Assembly: GCA_031261145.1 (NCBI GenBank)
Contig: JAISJX010000004.1
Coordinates: 1-12,474 of the forward strand
Length of the DNA stretch: 12,474 nucleotides
Source: Tannerella sp.
GTDB lineage: Bacteria; Bacteroidota; Bacteroidia; Bacteroidales; Tannerellaceae
Direction of reading: 5' to 3'
Under the pieces are notes generated by a model. The model ran no database searches, was not told the origin of the DNA, and worked only from the letters and a program-made list of their open reading frames with translations. A program made the translations under genes and the position numbers. This document shows, in pieces, positions 1 to 7,035 of this stretch; the first letter of the stretch is position 1, and each line of letters begins with the position of its first letter.

Positions 1-1211
1 TCGACGAATTTCTGGCGTATGACCGAAATTCAAAAGTTGCGTGTGAAACATTGGTAACCACCGGTCAGGTGATACTGGCCGGCGAAGTGAAATCGAGCGC
101 TTACGTGGACGTGCAGGAAGTGGCGCGCCGCGTCATCGGGCAAATCGGTTATACCAAGAGTGAGTATCAGTTTGAAGCCAAATCGTGCGGCGTTTTGTCG
201 GCGATTCACGAACAGAGCGGCGATATCAACCGCGGAGTAGAGCGTTCCGATCCGTACGAACAGGGCGCAGGAGATCAGGGGATGATGTTTGGATATGCCA
301 CGAAAGAGACGGCTAATTACATGCCGCTGGCGTTAGACCTTTCCCATTCCTTATTGGAAGAACTGGCCCGGATACGGAAGAACGAACTGGCGCTGATGCC
401 CTATCTTCGTCCCGATGCAAAAAGCCAGGTCACGATTGAATATGACAATAACGGGACGCCGTTGCGTATTGATACGATTGTCATCTCCACGCAGCACGAT
501 GAGTTTGTCGAAGCCGGCAATGGCCGTTCGCAGGCCGAAGCCGACGAGGAGATGGGACGGATTATCAAGGAAGATGTGATAAAAGTCCTTATTCCGAGGG
601 TGAAACGCCTCTATCCCGCCAATGTGCAAGCCCTGTTTAACGACCAAATCACCTACCACGTCAATCCGACGGGTAAATTTGTGATTGGCGGGCCTCACGG
701 AGATACGGGTCTGACCGGAAGGAAGATTATCGTAGATACGTATGGCGGCAAGGGAGCGCACGGTGGCGGCGCATTTTCGGGGAAAGACCCCTCGAAAGTG
801 GATCGTTCCGCCGCTTATGCAGCCCGTCATATCGCTAAAAACTTAGTCGCAGCCGGGGTTGCCGACGAGGTGCTGGTACAGGTGTCGTATGCGATTGGCG
901 TAGCGCGGCCGACGAGCGTTTTCGTGAATACCTTCGGGCGTTCGCAAGTGGCAATCAGCGACGGCGAGATATCCGAAAAGGTGCAGGCGTTGTTTGACCT
1001 TCGTCCGAAAGCCATCGAAGAACGGTTGAAACTACGCAACCCGATCTATCTGGAAACAGCTTCGTATGGACATTTCGGCCGCGAACCGCGCGTCGTGACG
1101 AAAACCTATTCTTCACGTTACGCCCAGAAACCGACAGAAATAGAGGTGGAATTGTTCACATGGGAAAAATTAGACTATGTGGATAAGATAAGGGAAGCGT
1201 TTTTTAATTGA
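1..1211 (+). CDS. metK: S-adenosylmethionine synthetase MetK (5'-truncated by the window)
   Basis: This cytosolic enzyme makes S-adenosylmethionine from methionine and ATP, releasing phosphate and pyrophosphate. The reading frame is open from base 3, and residues DEFLAYD...VACET, encoded before base 51, match the MetK N-terminal domain. The TTG at 51 is therefore an internal Leu codon, not a start. About 402 residues are visible, and roughly 28 N-terminal residues, including the first ATP-site His, lie upstream of the window, judged against a family length near 430 in Bacteroidales. Family signatures are present: [12 protein letters not shown] (bases 264-299), [16 protein letters not shown] (from 678) and the P-loop-like [16 protein letters not shown] (from 762). 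An acidic stretch rich in Ala and Glu near bases 500-600 lengthens the central domain relative to the E. coli enzyme. The C-terminus ends FFN, and its stop codon lies inside a short tandem repeat. The gene is convergent with the OstA-like gene. Identification is secure. Confidence 0.97.
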   Translation, partial: DEFLAYDRNSKVACETLVTTGQVILAGEVKSSAYVDVQEVARRVIGQIGYTKSEYQFEAKSCGVLSAIHEQSGDINRGVERSDPYEQGAGDQGMMFGYATKETANYMPLALDLSHSLLEELARIRKNELALMPYLRPDAKSQVTIEYDNNGTPLRIDTIVISTQHDEFVEAGNGRSQAEADEEMGRIIKEDVIKVLIPRVKRLYPANVQALFNDQITYHVNPTGKFVIGGPHGDTGLTGRKIIVDTYGGKGAHGGGAFSGKDPSKVDRSAAYAARHIAKNLVAAGVADEVLVQVSYAIGVARPTSVFVNTFGRSQVAISDGEISEKVQALFDLRPKAIEERLKLRNPIYLETASYGHFGREPRVVTKTYSSRYAQKPTEIEVELFTWEKLDYVDKIREAFFN

Positions 1212-1226
1212 GAATTGAGAATTGAG
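1206..1226. repeat. Three perfect tandem copies of AATTGAG spanning the metK stop
   Basis: AATTGAG occurs at 1206-1212, 1213-1219 and 1220-1226 without interruption. The metK stop TGA (1209-1211) lies in the first copy, and the last G is also the first base of the adjoining palindromic element. The repeat could have set the last codon and stop of metK, or could be a remnant of insertion of the neighbouring element. It is directly visible; its function is unknown. Confidence 0.85.
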
Positions 1227-1381
1227 GCTGTCTCATAAGCACGCAGATAACGCAGATTAGGCGGATTTTCGCAGATATATAGAAACGCTATATAAACAAA
1301 AACGCAGATTATCGGTATTATAATAATCTGCGTTCTTTTGTATCTGCGTAATCTGCGTGCTAAAATACTTATGAGACCGCC
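1226..1381. repeat. MITE-like palindromic element made of ACGCAGAT octamers
   Basis: The ends form a 14-bp inverted repeat with one mismatch: GGCTGTCTCATAAG at 1226-1239 against the complement of 1368-1381. Next, 18 bp at 1240-1257 (CACGCAGATAACGCAGAT) pair with 1342-1359 with one mismatch; an 8-nt bulge (1360-1367) sits on the right side. Inside are two perfect hairpins: TATATAG/CTATATA (1276-1282 with 1288-1294, 5-nt loop) and a 12-bp stem (1301-1312 with 1323-1334, 10-nt loop). The exact octamer ACGCAGAT occurs three times forward (1241, 1250, 1302) and three times inverted (1326, 1342, 1351), with a variant TCGCAGAT near 1269. No reading frame is carried. It resembles a non-autonomous miniature transposable element or a REP-type intergenic repeat. 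From memory, ACGCAGAT-type repeats recur between genes in Bacteroidales. Mobility is inferred, not shown. Confidence 0.75.
1301..1340. terminator. Possible bidirectional terminator hairpin between convergent genes
   Basis: A perfect 12-bp stem (AACGCAGATTAT with ATAATCTGCGTT, 10-nt loop) is followed on the + strand by a T-rich run (TTCTTTTG) and, read on the other strand, by T-rich sequence (TTTTTGTTTA). It lies between the metK stop and the OstA-like stop, where a terminator serving both directions is expected. It is also the core of the palindromic element, so termination may be a by-product of that element. The stem is only moderately GC-rich. Confidence 0.4.
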
Positions 1382-1454
1382 CCGACGCCGTTGAAAATTA
1401 CAAAATAGAGCTAATCAATTTGTGCATCTGAGGCCGTTATTGAATTTTTGAATT

Positions 1455-3056
1455 TCAGAAGTTAAATTTGTTGCTCCTTACCGGTTTGTCTTCCGTCTTC
1501 CGTTCTATCACGCGGAAGATGTCATCTTTGCTTTGGGGGCGCATGTAGTCGTACCAGTAGAAGCCTTTCAGGATTTTCTGGTCGGGCTGGAGGTCGGGGA
1601 TGGGGGTCATTTTGCCTTCGGCTTTCGGCCAGATCAACAGTCTATCCAACTTGTTGTTTTTTATCCAGATTCGCAGGTAGCTACTCTTGGTTTCATTCAT
1701 GCCAATCATACTCCCGTTCTCTTCCGAAGGATAGAAAATCGTCTCGGCGCTACCCTCAATATCAATGAGATTGACGGCTTTCCCTTCAAAATAGGCTTTC
1801 AGGTCATTGCCTTTTAGCTGGTTATAGTAGGACGTGTCCACAAGCTGGACGGCAAAAGCATAGAGGATGACGTGTACGTAATCAATGGTACTGTCATTCA
1901 TATACATGCGGATGGTATCGCCGGTAATCTGGTAATTCTCGTTCCAGAGAATGGGATCGGTGTACATGCTCAATACGGAATCGGCGGTAGTGTATTGCAT
2001 TGAATCGCAAACGCCTTGCACGTCTGACCGGTAGAAACGGACGTTATGATAGGCTTTCAACACGCGGGCGGCCGAATCGGTCGTAATCATTTCATTTGTA
2101 TCGGCGTGCATGTATAACGTATCGCCTTGCGAATATTCCAACATCCGTGCATTCTCGCCGCAGGTGAAGGCGTATTCCGTCTGTTCGTTATAATACCCGT
2201 AATCGCCTTCGAGAATGACTTTGTAGGCGGTATCCTGCATGAAAACGTTTCCGAAAGCCTCCCCGACGCCGGTATCCTTATTGTAGGCGATTGTATCGCC
2301 GGTCAGCGCCTTGTTGCCCGAAATGATTTGCGAACGGTCGAACAGCAGGGAGGTGTTATCGGTCGTGTTGTACCAGCCGTTGGACGTATAGATTGTTCCG
2401 CTGTCGGAAACGATTACGGCGGGACTTAGGATAATGGCTGTTTTGGTTTCGGTGCTGTAATGCAGCGTATCGGAATTCAATGTGAACTGCGGGTTTTTGA
2501 GTTGTACGCTGTCGCTGAAAATCGCTAATTTGGTTCCGGGCGAATATTGGCCGTAAAGGGACGTCAATTCATTATCCTGATCGATAATCATCCCGCCTTC
2601 AAGGTAATATCCGATATTCGCCGCACGGTCGTAGTTCAGGCTGTCGGTAAAAAGCGTGACGATGGAACTGTCGGACGACTGGATGCTTTCCATCTTCACA
2701 TTCTCCCGCACCATCGCTATTTCTGTGTTCCCGTCATAAAAAAGGTAATTGCCGTAAACGAACAGCGTATCGCCCTGCTCCATACGCACTGCGCCGAATG
2801 CTTCCAACGAACTGCTTTCCCGGAAGAAATAGGCGCTGTCGCAAAACATGAACGTGCTGTCGTGGCGGAAACGTACGTTGCCGTTCAGCAGCTCCCTGTC
2901 GGCGTTTATCTCCTTGTTGAATATCTGCACATCCGCGTGTTCCAAATAGACTTTCTCCGTTTTTGGAATCGTATCAACTTGTTGCTGCGAAAAGAGGGGG
3001 GATATGACGGCGAACAACAAGAGAACAGGACAGACACATTTCGCCGTAAGTTTCAT
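1455..3056 (-). CDS. OstA/LptA-like organic solvent tolerance protein (LPS transport family)
   Basis: This is probably a periplasmic protein of the OstA/LptA fold, whose relatives carry lipopolysaccharide across the periplasm to the outer membrane. The N-terminus is a type I signal peptide (MKLTAK, then a hydrophobic stretch ending SPLFSQQQ). Residues ~35-125 carry the Bacteroidetes OstA-like pattern: repeated short beta strands with LEHADVQIFNKE, LLNGNVRFRHDS, LEAFGAVRMEQGDTLFVYG and ENVKM. Similar Asp/Thr-rich strand repeats (GDTLYM, GDTIAY, GDTIRMYM) continue to ~residue 430, as in a long beta-jellyroll. The chosen 533-aa start (3056) gives a clean signal peptide and an ATGA overlap with the stop of the upstream SurA-like gene. 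An in-frame ATG 33 bases earlier would add 11 residues before the signal peptide and is disfavoured. It is the last gene of the four-gene operon. The family call is strong; the exact role in Bacteroidales is less certain. Confidence 0.88.
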   Translation of the reverse strand: MKLTAKCVCPVLLLFAVISPLFSQQQVDTIPKTEKVYLEHADVQIFNKEINADRELLNGNVRFRHDSTFMFCDSAYFFRESSSLEAFGAVRMEQGDTLFVYGNYLFYDGNTEIAMVRENVKMESIQSSDSSIVTLFTDSLNYDRAANIGYYLEGGMIIDQDNELTSLYGQYSPGTKLAIFSDSVQLKNPQFTLNSDTLHYSTETKTAIILSPAVIVSDSGTIYTSNGWYNTTDNTSLLFDRSQIISGNKALTGDTIAYNKDTGVGEAFGNVFMQDTAYKVILEGDYGYYNEQTEYAFTCGENARMLEYSQGDTLYMHADTNEMITTDSAARVLKAYHNVRFYRSDVQGVCDSMQYTTADSVLSMYTDPILWNENYQITGDTIRMYMNDSTIDYVHVILYAFAVQLVDTSYYNQLKGNDLKAYFEGKAVNLIDIEGSAETIFYPSEENGSMIGMNETKSSYLRIWIKNNKLDRLLIWPKAEGKMTPIPDLQPDQKILKGFYWYDYMRPQSKDDIFRVIERKTEDKPVRSNKFNF

Positions 3057-4429
3057 TCTCTCACCCAACCCGAATGCTGGAAGTCGCAATTACGCCAACC
3101 TTCGGCTATGCGGACATACGTTGATTTTTGTTTTTTAGCCACCCATTCTTTCAGCAGTTCTTCTCTTCTGCGGTCTTCCACAATTGATTTTAATGCCTGA
3201 TAGTCATCGGCTAAGTTTGCTTTATGGCTCCCTGTCTTTGCTTTCAGCTTGACAATGGCAATCACTTGTTTCTGCTTGTCCGTCATCATCCTGAAAGGTT
3301 TGGATATTTCGCCTACATTCATTTTATCGACCACTTTGGCAACGTCCTGTGGAAGTTCTTCCATCTCAAACTTGGGCGTTCCGGAATGTTCGCTCATATA
3401 TTTCTGGTTTACCATCAGACCTTTATTGTTTCGCGTGTCCTTGTCATAAGAAAGGTAGGTGGCGGCTTCTTCAAACGTAATCTTTTCGGCTATGATATCC
3501 GTATAAAGCGAATCCATGCGGACGGTCGCCTCGTTCAGTTCCTGGTCGGATACTCTCGGGCGCAATAAGATATGGCGGCACCAGATACGGTCTCCACGCT
3601 TCTCAATCAACTGGATAATATGAAAACCGTATTCCGTTTCCACAATATTGGACACTTTTTTCGGATCGGACAAGTTAAACGCCACGTTCGCAAATTCGGG
3701 CAACAAGTCTGCTTTGTTCTGAAAAGGCATCTCTCCGCCGCGTGATGCGGAACCCGGATCTTCGGAATACATAGTCGCCAGTGTCTGAAATTCGATTTCG
3801 CCTTTATTGACCCTTTCCGTAAATTCGCGCAGGCGCGCTTTGATGGCGTCCGTTTCTTCAAAAGGGATTTTCGGTTCGACGGTGATAATTTGCACTTCGA
3901 CGGTGGTCGGAACGGTCGGCAGACTGTCCAACGAAATACTCTGGAAATAACGGCGTACTTCGGCAGGGGTAAGTTTGATGTCACCGACTATCTGCTGTTG
4001 CACTTTCATCATAATCTGTTGTTCGCGGATCATAACCTTGCGTTCTTCTTTGATCTGAGATATTTTTTTACCTAAATAGTCCTCCAATTGCTCCCTTGAA
4101 CCACCGGTCTGGTTAATGGCATTGCTTATCCACCTGTCCACTTCCCGGATAACCTGACTTTCATCGACATCAATACTGTCAATCTTCGCCTGATTCAGGT
4201 ATAATTTCTGAACGGCGAGTTGTTCCGGGATAAAACAATACGGATCGCCATCGAATCTCATACCATCATTTTGCATTACCAACCGTTGGGCTTCAACATC
4301 CGAGCGCAATATAACCTCGTCGCCCACGATCCATGCAATCTCATCCACGATGTTGTCTTGCCCTTGTCCAGCCACCCAACTCAGGTTGCAACACAGCAAA
4401 AACAATACTATCAAACTTTTCTTATTCAT
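3053..4429 (-). CDS. SurA-like periplasmic chaperone with two parvulin domains
   Basis: This is a periplasmic peptidyl-prolyl isomerase/chaperone of the SurA family, likely escorting outer-membrane proteins to the BAM machinery. A signal peptide covers residues 1-21 (hydrophobic core LIVLFLLCC, cleavage near VAG). A SurA N-terminal chaperone domain follows (~25-165, with VGDEVILRSDVE), then parvulin 1 (~175-277) and parvulin 2 (~281-395), and a C-terminal helix (~405-435) as in SurA. Parvulin 1 has the typical YSEDPGSASRGGEMPF and YGFHIIQL, but its first active-site His is Gln180. Parvulin 2 keeps that His (RHILL, H286) but has Ala391 where the second His should be. At 458 aa it is near the E. 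coli SurA length (428). The start is 10 bp after the lipoprotein gene's stop, and its own stop overlaps the OstA-like start. The family is well supported; isomerase activity is doubtful. Confidence 0.93.
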   Translation of the reverse strand: MNKKSLIVLFLLCCNLSWVAGQGQDNIVDEIAWIVGDEVILRSDVEAQRLVMQNDGMRFDGDPYCFIPEQLAVQKLYLNQAKIDSIDVDESQVIREVDRWISNAINQTGGSREQLEDYLGKKISQIKEERKVMIREQQIMMKVQQQIVGDIKLTPAEVRRYFQSISLDSLPTVPTTVEVQIITVEPKIPFEETDAIKARLREFTERVNKGEIEFQTLATMYSEDPGSASRGGEMPFQNKADLLPEFANVAFNLSDPKKVSNIVETEYGFHIIQLIEKRGDRIWCRHILLRPRVSDQELNEATVRMDSLYTDIIAEKITFEEAATYLSYDKDTRNNKGLMVNQKYMSEHSGTPKFEMEELPQDVAKVVDKMNVGEISKPFRMMTDKQKQVIAIVKLKAKTGSHKANLADDYQALKSIVEDRRREELLKEWVAKKQKSTYVRIAEGWRNCDFQHSGWVRE

Positions 4430-4439
4430 ATTTAGCGTT

Positions 4440-5300
4440 TTATTCTTGATTCGTATAAAATATTACATCTCCTTTGCGGATAGCATCCCGGTAAAGTTCT
4501 TCTTCAAAACCGCGGATAAAATCCATTTTTTTCTTATTGATCATGATTTCCCGAATTTGCGGTTCGGCATATTCGTAAGGAGACGTATTGCCGGCCAGCA
4601 GGCACTCGGAAATATTCAGGAAATAGATATAGGCGCTGTCGGTTGTTTCGATCGAACGGTTGGCTTTCAGGTATTGTTTGGCATCCGGGATATGAACCGG
4701 GATTTTGTCCGATACTTCCTCAAAATCAACCCACCGGTCGTAGAAATATTCGTAAATGGAAGCATTCTGGATGCTGTATTTTTCAATACTCTCCACGGCT
4801 TTCGGATCGTTCGATTTATACCATTTCCTGACATCGTTTAACCGGGGCGCGTCGGCAGGCACTTTCAGGAACAATCCTTTGATGAGGTTCTTATCCAGCA
4901 GGAATTTCTGCGGATTCTCCTGAAAATACGTTCTTTTCTCGCTTTCCCGAATCTCGGCTGACAACCGCGTACGGACGAGGTTCTCCTCGTAACGATGCCG
5001 GATCAGCGAATGCCGGTATTCTTCCACCAAACGGCTGATATCCGCTTCGTCGCTTCCGATATTTTTTTTGGCCACATCGTAGGCCAACACATCCTTCACC
5101 CATTTCCGGATGTAATTCTCGGCCATCAACAAACTGTCGGCTGAAGATATTCCTTTCGGTATGACTTTCTCCACATCGCTCCGGTTCAAAAAAACGCCCT
5201 GCACCCTTGCCAACACTTCCGAATCTTCATTCGGGACGGAAGACCGGCAAGCGGCGCACAGGGAACCTATAACAAAGCAGAAAATAATCGAATACTTCAT
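4440..5300 (-). CDS. Putative lipoprotein, SurA/PPIase-associated, no clear catalytic domain
   Basis: A 286-aa envelope protein of uncertain function. The N-terminus MKYSIIFCFVIGSLCAAC looks like a lipoprotein signal, with Cys18 the likely lipidated residue, although position -3 is Cys instead of the usual Leu. After it come a short strand (VLARVQGVFLNRSDVEKVI) resembling the start of SurA-type N domains and a long helical region (~50-135) rich in Arg, Glu and Tyr, which also resembles the SurA N-terminal chaperone fold. The C-terminal half shows no parvulin hallmarks (no HIL, no GG, no GFHII). Relatives in Bacteroidales are often labelled peptidyl-prolyl isomerase, probably by weak similarity and position. 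It sits between two parvulin genes with 7- and 10-bp gaps, so it is almost certainly co-expressed and probably acts with them as a membrane-anchored holdase. That role is inferred. Confidence 0.8.
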   Translation of the reverse strand: MKYSIIFCFVIGSLCAACRSSVPNEDSEVLARVQGVFLNRSDVEKVIPKGISSADSLLMAENYIRKWVKDVLAYDVAKKNIGSDEADISRLVEEYRHSLIRHRYEENLVRTRLSAEIRESEKRTYFQENPQKFLLDKNLIKGLFLKVPADAPRLNDVRKWYKSNDPKAVESIEKYSIQNASIYEYFYDRWVDFEEVSDKIPVHIPDAKQYLKANRSIETTDSAYIYFLNISECLLAGNTSPYEYAEPQIREIMINKKKMDFIRGFEEELYRDAIRKGDVIFYTNQE

Positions 5301-5307
5301 TCCCGTT

Positions 5308-6900
5308 TCATTTCGTTTGTTTGGCTGCTATATATTTCTTTATATTTTTCAGTACTTTCTGATTGATTTTGGCCTCATATTTACTGTTCAACTCTTTGAC
5401 CCATTCTTCTTCCAACCTGGCCTGTTCTTCCAACGGTTTGTCCCAGACCCGGCGGTTGCTGATCTCGAACAATAAAATGCCGTCGTGATATTCCTGTACC
5501 AGGCGGTCAAATTCGGGATGGCTGTCGTTCAGCGTCCTCCGTTCGAACTGCGTTACAACGTCGCGGACGAATAGCCGATAGACGTCGTAGAGGAAGTCGC
5601 CGGAATAAGTTTTGGTCGAAAACGGATAGCGTCTGAGGTATTCGGCAAATTCATCCTGCAGGAAGTCCATGTCGTTCATGTGCATGAGCACTTTCCTCAT
5701 GGTACGTGCGCGGTTATTGAACGCCGTATCGGTCGGGAAGTAATCGTCGCAAAGCCGTTGGAAATCGTCGTAAGCATCCTGGTTGAAGGTATAGCCGAAT
5801 TTCGCCTTTTCGCGTTCGTCAAAAGCGCTGAATAATTCAAAGTTCCATTCTCCCTGTCTCATAGTCGTGTAGAGCGCCTGTTCCATTTCTGCATAAGGTG
5901 CGCGTTCTTTTCTGTCCAACAGTTTGATGATGTGCAGTCCGAGCCGGGTTTTGACGGGCGCTGAAATATCTCCGGGGTTTTGCAGTGCAAAAGCGGCTTT
6001 TTCAAAGGGCGATATCATTTCTCCCAAGCCGAAATAGGGCAGTATGCCGCCGTTTTCGGAGGTTTTTGTATCGGTTGAATATTTCTTTACCGTATTATTA
6101 AAATCGGCGCCGTTCTTCAGTTCTTCGCAGATTTCTTCCGCTTTCTTCTGGAGTTCGTCTTCGGGCATATTGGCAATCTCAAAGCCGAGCAGGATATGGG
6201 CTACCCGTATTTTGCCGGGATTGGTGAATTTGCGGTTGAGGCGGATCAGATGAAATCCCAACGGCGTACGCACCGGAGTGGATATTTCGCCTGCCGACAT
6301 CGAAAAAACCACATTTTCAAAGGCTTTCAATCCCTGCAACGGGAACACGCTTTCGATGTCTTCATAGAAAACGTCCGGGTTCTCGCCGGCGGATAGCTCT
6401 TTTCCGACGGTTGTGAAATCCTCGCCGCCTTGAATCCGCTTGTAAACCGCGAGCGCTTTGTTGTAAACTTCTACCGTGTCTTTAGAAACCGTCACGGGCG
6501 GCAACGGGAAGATGATGTGGCTGACGGACAGGATGTCTTTGCCACGGTCGTATATGTCTCTCAGGACTTTGGTCTCTCCTTCTTTGTCGGAGAGATAGCT
6601 GGCTCTCAATTGGCCTCCGTAATTGTTCAATTCTTCGTTAAATGCGCTTGTCTGGTCAATTCCGGCGGCTTCGGCGTCGGCTACTTTCAGTTTGAACGTT
6701 TTAAATAACTCGACATAACTGTTCAACGATTTCTTGTCCAACAGATTTACTCCGCTATCCTTTTGAGCAAGAAATAAAAATTCCGAGAGGAAGATGTCCT
6801 TCCCGGCAATAGTCATTACTACAGGATCTTCTGTTTTTTGTGCATATCCATAACAAACATTTAACCCTAAAAAAATCCATATAAAAATCTTCTTCATCAT
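5308..6900 (-). CDS. Double-parvulin peptidyl-prolyl isomerase (SurA/PpiC-like), periplasmic
   Basis: This 530-aa protein probably catalyses prolyl cis-trans isomerisation and chaperones proteins in the periplasm. A signal peptide covers ~1-21 (MMKKIFIWIFLGLNV, cleavage near YAQ); either Met1 or Met2 may be the start, since the gene begins ATGATG. A short N-domain follows (~25-120). Parvulin 1 spans ~123-225, with both conserved His (H128 in SHII, H217 in GFHLI) but no GG signature. Parvulin 2 spans ~230-330 with the full set (RVAHILL H235, ENGGILPYFG, GLHIIKL H323). A helical C-terminal region (~335-530) with many charged residues has no assigned domain and is longer than in E. coli SurA. 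It is the first gene of the four-gene operon, with the lipoprotein 7 bp downstream. Parvulin 2 is the domain in this operon that best fits an active isomerase. Confidence 0.92.
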   Translation of the reverse strand: MMKKIFIWIFLGLNVCYGYAQKTEDPVVMTIAGKDIFLSEFLFLAQKDSGVNLLDKKSLNSYVELFKTFKLKVADAEAAGIDQTSAFNEELNNYGGQLRASYLSDKEGETKVLRDIYDRGKDILSVSHIIFPLPPVTVSKDTVEVYNKALAVYKRIQGGEDFTTVGKELSAGENPDVFYEDIESVFPLQGLKAFENVVFSMSAGEISTPVRTPLGFHLIRLNRKFTNPGKIRVAHILLGFEIANMPEDELQKKAEEICEELKNGADFNNTVKKYSTDTKTSENGGILPYFGLGEMISPFEKAAFALQNPGDISAPVKTRLGLHIIKLLDRKERAPYAEMEQALYTTMRQGEWNFELFSAFDEREKAKFGYTFNQDAYDDFQRLCDDYFPTDTAFNNRARTMRKVLMHMNDMDFLQDEFAEYLRRYPFSTKTYSGDFLYDVYRLFVRDVVTQFERRTLNDSHPEFDRLVQEYHDGILLFEISNRRVWDKPLEEQARLEEEWVKELNSKYEAKINQKVLKNIKKYIAAKQTK

Positions 6901-7035
6901 GCTAATTTTTTAATACCATTAAATAATATAACGATCTTATTTCGATTCTATTTTAAAAACCTCCAAAAACTTTTTTACCCGGATGTTGGAAATTGGCAAC
7001 TTATATATGTTACTTTGCTGAAAATCAAAACATAA
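6901..7035. other. AT-rich intergenic region between recQ and the PPIase operon
   Basis: These 135 bases must hold the - strand promoter of the 5308-6900 gene unless recQ transcription reads through. I found no close - strand match to the Bacteroides TTTG/TAnnTTTG promoter. A weak stem after the recQ stop (TATGTT at 7006-7011 with AACATA at 7029-7034) lacks a T-run. A GGAGG on the - strand (6960-6964) lies about 60 bases from the next start, too far to be a ribosome site. Confidence 0.6.
6986..7017 (+). promoter_or_regulatory. Candidate Bacteroides-type promoter facing into the recQ 3' end
   Basis: On the + strand, TTGG (6986-6989, 3 of 4 matches to the -33 TTTG) is followed after 20 bases by TTACTTTG (7010-7017, one mismatch to TAnnTTTG). 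A transcript from it would run antisense into recQ. No + strand gene follows, so it may be a chance match, an antisense RNA promoter or a relic. Confidence 0.25.

Noticed and set aside
51..53. TTG as the start of metK
   Set aside because: Conserved MetK residues are encoded in frame before it, so the gene begins outside the window.
351..830. Open reading frame of 159 codons antisense to metK
   Set aside because: It lies wholly within a clear metK reading frame, has no recognisable domain and is explained as a shadow of metK codon structure.
1240..1359. CRISPR array
   Set aside because: The octamers are too short, unevenly spaced and inverted; there are no spacers of constant length and no cas genes.
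3057..3089. Upstream ATG extending the OstA-like protein by 11 residues
   Set aside because: The extension would precede an otherwise perfect signal peptide and overlap surA by 37 bp; the ATGA junction at 3053-3056 is the better start.
2547..3200. 217-codon open frame antisense to the OstA-like gene and the surA 3' end
   Set aside because: It crosses two well-supported genes and shows no signal peptide or domain.
6960..6964. GGAGG on the - strand as a ribosome binding site
   Set aside because: It lies about 60 bases upstream of the 6900 start, and genes here do not use Shine-Dalgarno sequences.
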